A stretch of 64,000 nucleotides of DNA from Bradyrhizobium sp. (GCF_028868675.1 NZ_JAGWUA010000001.1:37270-101269); one strand, 5' to 3'. Shown: positions 27,995 to 36,682, counted from the stretch's first letter. Notes: a model not told the origin generated them from the sequence alone. Made by a program: numbers and translations.

Positions 27995-28006
27995 GGAATC
28001 TTCGCT
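27995..28006. other. Right junction of IS110 element with CT core
   Basis: Element end GGAAT, core CT (28000-28001), then target half TCGCT. GGAATC matches the predicted left donor guide and CTTCGCT is the exact complement of the predicted right target guide. Confidence 0.85.
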
Positions 28007-28020
28007 TCGCTCGCAATGAC
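28000..28020. repeat. REP-like palindrome, family A, right part (interrupted)
   Basis: cttcgcttcgctcgcaatga plus a final c: the end of the right arm of the palindrome whose left part is at 26179-26245. It lies 28 bp before the cyclase stop codon. Confidence 0.93.
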
Positions 28021-28048
28021 GACGCGGCGGGAGTGCTCGCCGCACCCC

Positions 28049-29464
28049 TCACGGTATCTCGTACACCACCATCTTGTCGGCGATGCCGCGCAGCGCGGCC
28101 TGCTTCTGGATCGGCTTGATCGAGCGCTGCTGCAGGACCTCGGCGACCGCCGGCGCCTCCAGCACCGGACCGGTGATGTGAATCTCCTGCGCGGTCGACA
28201 GGCTCTGCACGCGCGCGGCGATATTGACGGTCTGGCCGAAATAGTCCTGCCGCTCGTTGAGCATCACCGCGAGGCACGGGCCTTCGTGGATGCCGATCTT
28301 GAGGATGAGATCGTCGGAGCCACGCTGCTTGTTCAACTCATCCATGGCCGCACGCATCCGCAGTCCGGCGAGAATCGCGTCCTCGGGCTTGACGAAGGTC
28401 GCCATCACGGCGTCGCCGATCGTCTTCACCACCGCGCCCCTTTCCGAGGCGATGATCTCGAGCAGAGCGCGGAAATGCGCGCGCACGAGGTCGAAGGCGC
28501 TGAGATCGCCAACCCGTTCGTACAATGCCGTCGATCCCTTCAGATCGGTGAACAGGAACGTCAGGGACGTGATCTTCAATCGCTGGTCGACGTTGAGATT
28601 GTCGGCCTTGAAGACGTCGCGAAATGTCTGGTTGGACAACATCCGCTTGGCGGTCAGGATCGGCTTGCGCCTGCCGAGCATCTCGTGCAGGGCGTCGCCG
28701 GCAATCCAGACCGAGGGCAACACACGGTTACCGGACTGATTGTCGAGCGTGAGACGCAACGGCCCGGGGCGCATCACGGTCGTCCCGGTGGGTGCCTGCA
28801 GCTTGTTGAATACGATCGAGAGCTGCTGCCGCTCGCTGGTCGGTTCGCCCTGAACGTCGAGAAAATGGGCAGAATGAGTGACCGGCTCGAACACGATGGT
28901 GAACTGGCTGGGCAACTTCAGCGAGAGGATCGCCTTTTCGCCGGCCGGCAATTCCAGTGCTTCCAGCGTGACGTCGTTGATCAGACGCGAAAAGGATTCT
29001 TCGTTGATGTCGACACCCGAGCTCCAGAACATCTGCCGGACATATTCCCAGATCGGCAACGTGTCGGGATCGTGAGCGCCGATGCGGCGGACCCGCGGGC
29101 TGACGGTAAAAGCCACCTCGACCATCTCGTCGACGGAAGCCTCGTATCCCGCGGCACAAAGCGCGCAATTGTAGTCGCCATGCTTCAGCGATTTCAACGT
29201 CGCATGTGCGCCCAGGACCCCTCCGCAACCCGGACACAGCACGTTCCAGCTCATGTCGAACAGGCCGAGCCGCGAGGCGTGCAGGAAGCCGGAGATGACC
29301 TTCTCCTGGTCGAGCCCGGCACGACCGGCGAAATCCAGCGCGTTGATCCGATTGAGATCGCGATCGGCGCCGTCGGCGATCAGTCGCGCGATGGCATCGA
29401 CGACGGCCGGATCGGCCGTTTGCTTCAGAACTGCGAACTGAGCCTGCGTATCGCTCATCGTCAT
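28049..29464 (-). CDS. Class III adenylate/guanylate cyclase with N-terminal accessory domain
   Basis: 471 aa soluble protein. The C-terminal cyclase domain begins near 300 with FLFTDLKGSTALYERVGD and continues with KTIGDAVMATF; both metal-binding Asp residues are present, so activity is likely. The N-terminal 280 residues are a separate domain of the kind found before some bacterial cyclases (DUF5939-like). Its middle has C-P-G-C and C-A-L-C pairs near 77-103, a possible zinc site. It is presumably a sensor-regulated second-messenger enzyme. The AAGAGG before the ATG at 29464 supports the start. Confidence 0.87.
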   Translation of the reverse strand: MTMSDTQAQFAVLKQTADPAVVDAIARLIADGADRDLNRINALDFAGRAGLDQEKVISGFLHASRLGLFDMSWNVLCPGCGGVLGAHATLKSLKHGDYNCALCAAGYEASVDEMVEVAFTVSPRVRRIGAHDPDTLPIWEYVRQMFWSSGVDINEESFSRLINDVTLEALELPAGEKAILSLKLPSQFTIVFEPVTHSAHFLDVQGEPTSERQQLSIVFNKLQAPTGTTVMRPGPLRLTLDNQSGNRVLPSVWIAGDALHEMLGRRKPILTAKRMLSNQTFRDVFKADNLNVDQRLKITSLTFLFTDLKGSTALYERVGDLSAFDLVRAHFRALLEIIASERGAVVKTIGDAVMATFVKPEDAILAGLRMRAAMDELNKQRGSDDLILKIGIHEGPCLAVMLNERQDYFGQTVNIAARVQSLSTAQEIHITGPVLEAPAVAEVLQQRSIKPIQKQAALRGIADKMVVYEIP

Positions 29465-29495
29465 GAACCTCTTGTCAAAATCGGCCGACCTGCGG

Positions 29496-30896
29496 CTAAC
29501 CGACCCGTGAACGAGGCGTGATGGAAAACATCGGCGAATGGTCCGGCTGCGTCGTCACCACGCCGACCGCCATCACCGGCTTCCTGTCGATCAGGTCGAA
29601 ACGGAAGGCGCCGACCAGCTTCGCCAGCGCCAGCGTCGCCTCGACCAGCGCGAAATGCGCCCCGATGCAGACGCGCGGCCCGACGCCGAACGGCAGATAG
29701 GCGAAACGGTCCGGCTCTGGCGCGCCGGGCACGAAGCGGGCGGGAATGAAGGCGTCGGGGTCGCGCCACAGCTTCTCGTGCCGGTGCAGGAGCCACGGCG
29801 AGATCAGGATGGCGTCGCCCTTGCGCACGGCCAGGTCGGCGATGGTGTCGGGCGCGGCCGCCGCGCGCGCGATCAAGAACACCGGCGGATAGAGCCGCAT
29901 GGTCTCGTCGATCACCGCACGGGTGAACTCGAGGCGCTCGACGTCGATCTCACCCGACGCCATCACCCTCCTCGCCTCGGCCGCCACCTCGTCCTGCGTC
30001 GCCGGATCGAGCGCCAGCAGATAGAGCGCCCAGAACAGCGCCGTCGCGGTCGTCTCGTGGCCGGCGAGGATCATGGTCGCGACCTCGTCGCGGAGCTGCT
30101 CCTCGGAAAATGCAGCGCCGGTCTCCGGATCGCGCGCGGCATCGAGCAGATCGAAGAGATCGCGCGGCGGCGCGCCTTCGTTCTTGCCGATGGCGCGGCG
30201 CGCGGCCATCACGACCTTCATGAACTCGGTCCAGCGCCTGCGGAATCTGGCGCGCGCAAAATCCTGCGGGGTCGGCCAGCCCAGCGGCAGCAGCAGGTCG
30301 AGCGGATGCGGCCGCGCGAGCTGCTCGCCGTACTCCATGATGAATTCGCGCAGCGTGGTGCCGTGGCGGCCCATCTCGAAGGAGAACATGGTCCGCCCGG
30401 CGATCTCGAGCGTCATGCGCTGCATGGCCTCGCGCATGTCGGCGGGACGATCGGCATTGGCCTTGAGCTTGTTGATCGCCTCGTCGATGCCGGCGATCAT
30501 GTGCGGCACCAGCGTTGCGACGGCGCGCGGGGTGAAGGCCGGTGCCAGCGTGCGCCGCTGGTGCTTCCAGGCGCGCCCTTCCGCGATCAACACGCCCCGG
30601 CCGAGGATCGGCCGCAGCACGCGGATGCCGGGCGCCGTGCGGGTATAGTTCTCGTAATTGTCGACCAGCACGTGCTTGATGGCATCGGGCCGGCTGACGA
30701 TGAAGGTGCTGCGGAGGAAGAAGCGCGCCTGGATGATGTCTTCCCGATAGGCGCGCGGGCCCCAGCTGGCGATCACGCTGTCGCGCATCGCCATGATGCG
30801 GCCGAACGTGCCCATGTTTTCCGGCGCCCGCGGCGGGCTCGGTGGAACCAGCGGCCGGCCGGACACCGGCACGTCATAGGCTTCGGCGATGCTCAT
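29496..30896 (-). CDS. Cytochrome P450
   Basis: 466 aa. The haem-thiolate loop is FGVGPRVCIGAHFA near 406-419 (F-x2-G-x-R-x-C-x-G). The I-helix AGHETTAT is near 281-288 and the K-helix E-T-M-R near 338-341. There is no membrane anchor, so it is a soluble bacterial P450 needing separate ferredoxin and reductase, neither of which is here. The substrate is unknown. The ATG at 30896 has GGAGAGGG upstream. It lies 35 bp after the exported hydrolase gene, suggesting one transcript. Confidence 0.93.
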   Translation of the reverse strand: MSIAEAYDVPVSGRPLVPPSPPRAPENMGTFGRIMAMRDSVIASWGPRAYREDIIQARFFLRSTFIVSRPDAIKHVLVDNYENYTRTAPGIRVLRPILGRGVLIAEGRAWKHQRRTLAPAFTPRAVATLVPHMIAGIDEAINKLKANADRPADMREAMQRMTLEIAGRTMFSFEMGRHGTTLREFIMEYGEQLARPHPLDLLLPLGWPTPQDFARARFRRRWTEFMKVVMAARRAIGKNEGAPPRDLFDLLDAARDPETGAAFSEEQLRDEVATMILAGHETTATALFWALYLLALDPATQDEVAAEARRVMASGEIDVERLEFTRAVIDETMRLYPPVFLIARAAAAPDTIADLAVRKGDAILISPWLLHRHEKLWRDPDAFIPARFVPGAPEPDRFAYLPFGVGPRVCIGAHFALVEATLALAKLVGAFRFDLIDRKPVMAVGVVTTQPDHSPMFSITPRSRVG

Positions 30897-30931
30897 GGCC
30901 CTCTCCGCGCAGCCGAGCTGCAAGCAAACAG

Positions 30932-32296
30932 CTAGTAAGTCAGTTCGGCAATCGCAATCCTGTTCTCCTGGGCAGGCCAGGCCCGTGCCACAATCCGTTC
31001 TTCGTTGAACTGGGCGACGACGTTACGCCCGACCTCCGCGGCCGGCAGCCGCAAGGTGGCTGCCGAATCCGTGGGCACGCCGGGCTTGACGTCGGCCGGC
31101 TCCTTGCCGTCGAACAGCACGATGTCCCGCGGCAGGCCGAAATAGCCGCGCGGCCGCGACATGATCACGACCGCGCCGGCACCTGCGTCCGCTGGTCCCA
31201 GCGGGCGCGCGGCGCGCAGATGCACCACATCGGAGGAGCGCGGGAACGGCGAGCGGTAGAAATGCGTCGTCGGCGCTCCGGCCGAGGTCAGGACGATCTC
31301 GAGATGCCAGGCCGGATCGACCTGCGCCGGCCCCCAGCGGCCATCGGCCGCGGTCTGCGAGCGGTGCACCGCCTCGCCCTTGCGCTCGCCGCTGTCGGGA
31401 TCGACGCGAAACAGCTCGACGGTGGCGCCGGCGACCGGGCGGTTGGTCGGGACGCCTCCCGGCGTTCCCGTCACCAGGCCGCTCAGCCTGATGTTCGCCT
31501 CCGGCAGAACCGCGATGCGTGCCGGCTCGCGGCCGGCAACGAACTTGTAGATCTCGCGGAAGGCGCGCGGGTGGAACGCCACCTCGCGGTGATCGAGCGC
31601 GCCGAGCACGAGATTGGTGGCGCCCTTCAATTCCGGACCTTCGGGGCCGACGTTGGTGGGCACGCCGGGCTTGCCGATGAAGCGGCCGTCGGCTTGCGCG
31701 TACTTGTCGAAGCCGTCGCTGCGCAGCGTGAGGAAGGCGGTACCCGGCGTCACCTCGCTCTCGCCCTCGTTCAGACCGCGCAGGAACGGCCCGCGGCCGT
31801 TGAACTCGCTGCCCGGCGCCTCATCGGTTGCGAACACGCCATGGTTCGGCGTGCCGCACAGCACGGCATGACTGACGTCACCGGCGCCGCCGTTCCTGAC
31901 GACGTTGCGGATGGCATAACCGCCGCGCGAGCTGCCGACCAGCGCGACGCGCGCGGCGCCCGTGCGCCGCTTCAATTCGGCGATCGCGGCGGTCAGCTCG
32001 CGGCGCTGATCCTCGGTCGAGGAGCGGCCCGCCTGCTCGACCTTGTCGTCGCTTCGCGCATTGGGGTCGGTGAAATTGATCGCCAGCATGCGCTCGCGCG
32101 CGATCCCGTTCGATTCCATCCGCCATAATGTCGTCATCCAGAGCGTGTCGTAGTCGCCATTGCCATGGACGAACAGAATCGGCGGCGCGTCCGCGGCCGG
32201 AACCGCAGTCTGCGCCATCGCAGCGGTCCGAAGGCTTCCGATTGCAAACGGCAGCGTACTCGCACCCTGCAGGATCGTCCGTCGCGTCAGCCTCAT
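30932..32296 (-). CDS. Tat-exported alpha/beta hydrolase
   Basis: 454 aa with a twin-arginine signal (L-T-R-R-T-I-L-Q-G-A) and cleavage near residue 30. The hydrolase core has H-G-N-G-D near 44-48 and the nucleophile elbow G-S-S-R-G-G near 119-124. The C-terminal half contains an Ig-like segment with VTGTPGGVPTNRPVAGATV, as in proteins carrying carboxypeptidase-regulatory folds. Export folded into the periplasm is predicted; an esterase role is an inference. Start at ATG 32296 with GGGAGGG upstream. Operon with the P450. Confidence 0.8.
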   Translation of the reverse strand: MRLTRRTILQGASTLPFAIGSLRTAAMAQTAVPAADAPPILFVHGNGDYDTLWMTTLWRMESNGIARERMLAINFTDPNARSDDKVEQAGRSSTEDQRRELTAAIAELKRRTGAARVALVGSSRGGYAIRNVVRNGGAGDVSHAVLCGTPNHGVFATDEAPGSEFNGRGPFLRGLNEGESEVTPGTAFLTLRSDGFDKYAQADGRFIGKPGVPTNVGPEGPELKGATNLVLGALDHREVAFHPRAFREIYKFVAGREPARIAVLPEANIRLSGLVTGTPGGVPTNRPVAGATVELFRVDPDSGERKGEAVHRSQTAADGRWGPAQVDPAWHLEIVLTSAGAPTTHFYRSPFPRSSDVVHLRAARPLGPADAGAGAVVIMSRPRGYFGLPRDIVLFDGKEPADVKPGVPTDSAATLRLPAAEVGRNVVAQFNEERIVARAWPAQENRIAIAELTY

Positions 32297-32431
32297 TTCG
32301 TTCCCTCCCCCATCACTCGGCAAATTCGCTTCGTTGCACCGCTTATAGCCGCCTCGGGACTGGACAGCGAAGGACTTTCGCGGGCATCACTGAATCCCGA
32401 GAGAATTCCAGCGGCCCATATGGAAGGGGAT

Positions 32432-34120
32432 ATGACCGAGCAGCCGAAACGTCAGACGCATGCCGCCGACGGCATCACCGCTCCCCTGCGACATACCCTG
32501 TTCCGGCGCATCTGGCTCGCCAGCCTGCTCTCCAATCTCGGGCTCCTGATCCAGGGCGTGGGCGCGGCCTGGGCGATGACGCAGATGACGGCGACAGCCG
32601 ACAAGGTCGCGCTGGTGCAGACCGCGCTGATGCTGCCGATCATGCTGATCTCGATGCCGGCCGGCGCCATCGCGGACATGTACGACCGCCGCATCGTCAC
32701 CCTGATCTCGCTCTCGATCGCGCTCGCCGGCGCGACCGCGCTGACCGTGCTGGCCTGGATGCAGCTCATCAGCCCGGAAACCCTGCTCGCCTTCTGCTTC
32801 GTCGTCGGCAGCGGCAACGCGCTGTTCGGCCCGGCCTGGCAGTCCTCGGTCAGCGAACAGGTGCCCCCGGAGACCCTGCCCTCGGCGGTGGCGCTGAACG
32901 GCATCAGCTACAACATCGCGCGCAGCTTCGGTCCTGCGGTCGGCGGCGTCATCGTCGCCGCCGCGGGCGCGGTGGCAGCGTTCGCCATCAACGCAGTGAT
33001 GTACCTGCCGCTCCTGATCGTGCTGTTCCTGTGGCGGCGCGTGCACGAGCCGTCGCGGCTGCCGCGGGAGAAGCTCAGCCGCGCCATGGTTTCGGGCGTG
33101 CGCTACATCACCAATTCTCCCTCGATCAAGATCGTGCTGGCGCGCACGCTGGTGATGGGCGTCATCGGCGGTGCGGTGATCGCGCTGATGCCGCTGGTCG
33201 CGCGCGATCTGCTGCACGGCGGCGCGCAGACCTACGGCATCCTGCTCGGCGCCTTCGGCATGGGCGCGGTGATCGGCGCGCTCACCATCAGCGAATGGCG
33301 CAAGCGCATGAGCGGCGAAGCGGCGATCCGCGCCTGCACGATCTCGATGGCGTTCGCGATGGCGGCGATCGCGCTCGGCAAGCAGCCGGTGCTGACGGCG
33401 GCCGCGCTGGTCCTGGCCGGCGCGGTGTGGATGGCGGCGGTCGCGCTGTTCAACATCGGCGTGCAGCTCTCGGCGCCGCGCTGGGTCGCGGGCCGCTCGC
33501 TCGCGGCGTTCCAGGCCTCGATCTCCGGCGGCATCGCGATCGGGGCCTGGGGCTGGGGCCATCTCACCGACGTCGCCGGCGTCGAGACCGCGCTGCTGGC
33601 GGCATCGGCCGCCATGCTGGTGTCGCCGCTGTTGGGAATCTGGCTCACCATGCCCCGCATCGGCGTCCGCGACGAGGATGCCGAGGTGCTGGCCGATCCC
33701 GAGGTCAAGCTGTCGCTGACCGGGCGCAGCGGGCCCCTGGTGGTCGAGATCGAATATCGCGTCACGCAAGACAATGCGCGGGCCTTCCACAACGTGATGC
33801 AGGACGTGCAACTCTCCCGGCAGCGCAACGGCGCCTATGGCTGGTCGATCGCGCGCGACATCGCCGATCCGGAATCGTGGACCGAGCGCTATCACTGCCC
33901 GACCTGGCTCGACTATCTGCGCCAGCGCAACCGCTCGACCCAGTCCGAGCGCGCGCTGCACCAGCAGGCCATCGCGTTCCACGTCGGGCCCGAGCCGGTG
34001 CGGATCCGCCGCATGCTGGAACGGCCGTTCGGCTCGGTGCGCTGGAAGGACGACACGCCCGACCGCGCCGCCAGCGAAGTGCTGCCGGTGGTAGCGACGG
34101 CGGCGGGCAGCAGTACGTAG
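32432..34120 (+). CDS. MFS transporter of the MFS_3 (EntS-like) type with C-terminal domain
   Basis: 562 aa. About 11-12 membrane helices lie in residues 25-415, with the MFS loop motif D-M-Y-D-R-R-I near 82-88. The last 140 residues are soluble and resemble the alpha+beta fold of antibiotic-biosynthesis-monooxygenase-like domains (LVVEIEYRVTQDNARAF, then GAYGWSIARDIADPESW). This fused layout is typical of Pfam MFS_3 proteins related to enterobactin exporter EntS. The ATG 32432 follows GGAAGGGG. Substrate unknown; export of a small molecule is likely. Confidence 0.87.
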   Translation: MTEQPKRQTHAADGITAPLRHTLFRRIWLASLLSNLGLLIQGVGAAWAMTQMTATADKVALVQTALMLPIMLISMPAGAIADMYDRRIVTLISLSIALAGATALTVLAWMQLISPETLLAFCFVVGSGNALFGPAWQSSVSEQVPPETLPSAVALNGISYNIARSFGPAVGGVIVAAAGAVAAFAINAVMYLPLLIVLFLWRRVHEPSRLPREKLSRAMVSGVRYITNSPSIKIVLARTLVMGVIGGAVIALMPLVARDLLHGGAQTYGILLGAFGMGAVIGALTISEWRKRMSGEAAIRACTISMAFAMAAIALGKQPVLTAAALVLAGAVWMAAVALFNIGVQLSAPRWVAGRSLAAFQASISGGIAIGAWGWGHLTDVAGVETALLAASAAMLVSPLLGIWLTMPRIGVRDEDAEVLADPEVKLSLTGRSGPLVVEIEYRVTQDNARAFHNVMQDVQLSRQRNGAYGWSIARDIADPESWTERYHCPTWLDYLRQRNRSTQSERALHQQAIAFHVGPEPVRIRRMLERPFGSVRWKDDTPDRAASEVLPVVATAAGSST

Positions 34121-34133
34121 TTTTCGCAGGTCT

Positions 34134-34216
34134 GTAGCCCGGATGGAGCGCAGCGCAATCCGGGTGATTTGAGCGAGCGGACAAACCCGGATTACGCTGC
34201 GCTCCATCCGGGCTAC
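34134..34216. repeat. Palindromic repeat, family E (gtagcccggatggagcgc)
   Basis: gtagcccggatggagcgcag and its complement ctgcgctccatccgggctac around a centre containing tgatttgagcgagcggacaa. This is the widespread proteobacterial intergenic palindrome type. It may also end the MFS transcript, being 14 bp after its stop. Confidence 0.85.
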
Positions 34217-34239
34217 GACACTTCTCCATTCGAAGGCAA

Positions 34240-34449
34240 CTACTGCCCGTGCTCGGTCAGCGTCTTCTCGCAGGCCTTGCTGAGGCGGGCGCGATGCTGC
34301 TTGAGGCAGGCCAGCACGGCCGCATCGCCATCGTTCATCACGGCGCGGCAGAGGCGCGAGACGTCGCGCGCGCAAGCGTCATGGCCCTGCTGCGCGGACG
34401 CGCTCGATGCCATCAGGACTAATGGAATGATGAAAAGAAATCTGGTCAT
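34240..34449 (-). CDS. Small exported cysteine-rich repeat protein
   Basis: 69 aa. Signal peptide residues 1-19 (ending S-A-S-A). The mature part has four Cys in the pattern C-x3-D-x2-R-L-C...C-L-x-Q-H-R-A-x-L-S-x2-C, matching the cysteine-rich (GLG1-type) repeat. A homologue sits just upstream at 34634-34927. Two disulfides are likely in the periplasm. Function unknown. The longer frame to 34464 adds codons before the signal and is not preferred. Confidence 0.72.
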   Translation of the reverse strand: MTRFLFIIPLVLMASSASAQQGHDACARDVSRLCRAVMNDGDAAVLACLKQHRARLSKACEKTLTEHGQ

Positions 34450-34633
34450 CGCGTGACGCCTCATGCCCGCAAAGATTGCCCGAAAGCCATGCGGGCGAAG
34501 CTAGAGCGACGACCTGCGGGCCGCAACGGCTTTGTGGGCGGGTTTGAGGCGAGCGCCGCGCCGGGTCTCGCCCGGCTTGGCCCCGGCTTGATGCCGGGGC
34601 CGTTCGCAAGGGGAGCCGAAAGAGCGCGTTCGC

Positions 34634-34927
34634 TTATTGATTTTCCGTGGCGTCGGCGACCTTGTGCGACGCGCCCTTGACCATGTCCTTGTCCATCACG
34701 GCGCGGCAGCCGGGGCTCAGCTCGGCGCGATGCTTGATCATGCAGGCGGTGATCTTCGGAATGTTGGGAATTTCCGCCGAGCACAGGCGGAAGGCGTCGC
34801 CGGTGCACATCTGCTGCGCCTCGGCGGTGTAGGCGAAGCTCGCGGTCGGGGACAGGATGGAAACGACGGCGGCAAAGCCAAGAGCCAGGCTGGCATCGCG
34901 GATCCTGGCGGTCAGGGACGTGGTCAT
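34634..34927 (-). CDS. Small exported cysteine-rich repeat protein
   Basis: 97 aa with a signal peptide (to about residue 31, ending S-F-A). Mature region: MCTGDAFRLCSAEIPNIP then C-M-I-K-H-R-A-E-L-S-P-G-C, the same four-Cys pattern as the protein at 34240. The two are probably tandem duplicates, separated by about 180 bp containing a GC hairpin. The frame from 35050 is longer but the ATG 34927 gives the signal peptide. Confidence 0.75.
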   Translation of the reverse strand: MTTSLTARIRDASLALGFAAVVSILSPTASFAYTAEAQQMCTGDAFRLCSAEIPNIPKITACMIKHRAELSPGCRAVMDKDMVKGASHKVADATENQ

Positions 34928-35179
34928 TTGAGGCTCCCATTGGCACCGCACGACGCGGGCCCGTTGTTGATGGAAGCCACGATGCGCCAGCAAAGCCGTT
35001 TCCACTGTGATGGCGGTCACGGGATCGGGGCCGACTGTGACGTCCGTCACGCAGGCTGATTGTCCTGAAATACCAGCCCAAACGCCGTCGTGTTGGTGTC
35101 GCGTTAACTCTTCCTTCGCATTAATGGCCCGGCGCGAAGGTCACGCGCCTGTTGGGTTGCGTATTTGGGAAGAGTAGCG

Positions 35180-36229
35180 ATGCGTAATGCGTTGGGCCTG
35201 ATGCTGGCCAGTGTGGTTGCGGCGGTCGTGATCGCCGGAGTGTGGTTCTTCACATCCTCGCGCGCCGAAACGGCTGCGCCCCGGACGACAGCCGCCCGTC
35301 CGGCCGAGCCGCTGCCGGCACCGAAACTGGCCGCCAGGGACGACGTCGAAGTCACCGCGGGCCTCACCGGCAAGCTCACCGCGGCGCCCCCGCCGACTGC
35401 GTTCGCCCCGGCACCGGCCGCACCCGTCCAGCAAAAGCCGGCCTGCGCCAATCCCAACGCGCTCGGCGTTTCGCGCGTGGTCGAGATCGACACCACAGGC
35501 GGCCCCGGCTTCGGCTTCGAGCATTTCAAGCAGTTCGACTTCCTCACCGACAAGGAGGTCGTGCTGACCTTCGACGACGGCCCCTGGCCGGGCAACACGC
35601 CGGCGGTGCTGAAGGCGCTGGCGGACGAATGCACCAGGGGCCTGTTCTTCTCGATCGGCAAGCACGCCACCTACCATCCGGAAATCCTGCGCCAGGTGCT
35701 GGCGCAGGGCCACACCGTCGGCGCGCACACCTGGTCGCACGTCAATCTGAACGGCAAGAAGATGACGGAGAGCCAGGCCAGGGACGAGGTCGAGAAGGGC
35801 TTCAGCGCCGTCAAGTTCGCGCTCGGCACCAACCCCGCGCCGTTCTTTCGCTTCCCGCAATTGCAGCACAATCCGGCGATCGTGACCTATTTCGGCACCC
35901 GCAACGTCGCGATGTTCTCGACCGACATCGACTCCTTCGATTTCCGGAAAGAGAGCACCCCCGACAAGATCGTCACCACGGTAATGACCAAGCTCGACAA
36001 GCTCGGCAAGGGCATCATCCTGATGCACGACTTCCAGAAGCACACCGCCGAGGCATTGCCGGCGCTGCTGCAGCGCCTGAAGGCGGGCGGCTACAAGGTC
36101 GTGCAGATGAAGGCCAAGACGAGCTTCCAGACGCTGCCTGAATATGACGAAGCGCTGCTGAAGGAGCTGAAGGTCCCGACGACGAGCGCGCGTCCGATCT
36201 CGAGCGTGGTGCAGACGGTTTCGCAGTAG
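35180..36229 (+). CDS. Exported polysaccharide deacetylase family protein
   Basis: 349 aa. N-terminal membrane anchor (about 5-24), a Pro/Ala-rich linker, then a NodB-type deacetylase domain from about 120. Motif 1 is LTFDDGPWPGNT (D-D pair), motif 2 HTWSHVN (H-x3-H), motif 3 R-F-P-Q near the usual R-x-P-Y, so metal-binding residues are intact. These enzymes deacetylate peptidoglycan or chitin oligomers; the position in the cell suggests a peptidoglycan or exopolysaccharide substrate. Preceded by AAGAG. Not linked to nod genes. Confidence 0.88.
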   Translation: MRNALGLMLASVVAAVVIAGVWFFTSSRAETAAPRTTAARPAEPLPAPKLAARDDVEVTAGLTGKLTAAPPPTAFAPAPAAPVQQKPACANPNALGVSRVVEIDTTGGPGFGFEHFKQFDFLTDKEVVLTFDDGPWPGNTPAVLKALADECTRGLFFSIGKHATYHPEILRQVLAQGHTVGAHTWSHVNLNGKKMTESQARDEVEKGFSAVKFALGTNPAPFFRFPQLQHNPAIVTYFGTRNVAMFSTDIDSFDFRKESTPDKIVTTVMTKLDKLGKGIILMHDFQKHTAEALPALLQRLKAGGYKVVQMKAKTSFQTLPEYDEALLKELKVPTTSARPISSVVQTVSQ

Positions 36230-36509
36230 CGCGATTACTGCAATTTACGTCATGGCCGGGCTTGTCGGAGAACAGGGCAACCGGCGACCCAGCTGCCAGT
36301 AGATGCCGTAGCGATGCAGTTCGCCGATGATGCCGCCTTCGGTCCAGTAGCGTTTGCGCCTCGGCTTGTCGGCCCTCGCACTGCTCTTCGGCGCGGGCTT
36401 ATGTGATGCTGGTCACGCAAAGGGCGGTCTTCCGGCCCTCGATACAAATTATCGAGGTTCAACCCCATGCAAAGGCCGCCGATGATGGCCGGGCCGGACA
36501 CTTTGATGG
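36230..36509. other. Intergenic stretch with hairpin and gene-like fragment
   Basis: 280 bp between the deacetylase and tRNA-Thr. A minus-strand frame about 36244-36398 has coding-like composition (short segments R-R-K-R-Y-W-T-E-G-G, G-E-L-H-R-Y-G-I-Y-W-Q-L) but no start codon after an in-frame stop, so it may be a gene remnant. A perfect hairpin CCTCGAT/ATCGAGG lies at 36437-36457. A half palindrome of family B is at 36250. Confidence 0.45.
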
Positions 36510-36585
36510 TGGTGCCGCAAGAGGGACTCGAACCCCCGACCCCGTCATTACGAATGACGTGCTCTACCAACTGAGCTATTGCGGC
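36510..36585 (-). tRNA. tRNA-Thr (anticodon CGT)
   Basis: 76 nt, CCA encoded. Acceptor GCCGCAA/TTGCGGC, D-stem GCTC/GAGC, anticodon stem CGTCA/TGACG with loop TTCGTAA (anticodon CGT, reads ACG), T-stem GGGGG/CCCTC. All stems pair with at most one G-U. Confidence 0.96.
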
Positions 36586-36682
36586 GGACCTTGGGGGCCG
36601 AAACCATGGCGGCCCCGCTACGCGCGCCCCTGATATCGGGCATGGCCGGAATTGGCAAGGACAAGCCGGCCCGCGCGGCCGG

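Larger units (their letters stand above)
26246..27999 (-). mobile_element. IS110-family insertion sequence inserted in a REP palindrome
   Basis: 1754 bp between two CT dinucleotides (26244-26245 and 28000-28001). Joining the flanks with one CT rebuilds ctggattgcttcgcttcgc, identical to the intact palindrome at 15576. There are no long terminal inverted repeats; only a subterminal CATGGGG (26248-26254) is repeated inverted at 27989-27995. The transposase is at the right side on the minus strand, with 76 bp before it and 508 bp of non-coding DNA after it. A long 3' non-coding part fits the IS1111-type subgroup. No target duplication beyond the CT is seen, as expected for this family. Confidence 0.9.

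Noticed and set aside
26246..28001. Long terminal inverted repeats or target duplication for the IS
   Set aside because: Only a 7-bp subterminal match (CATGGGG) and the shared CT are present, in keeping with IS110-family elements rather than DDE transposons.
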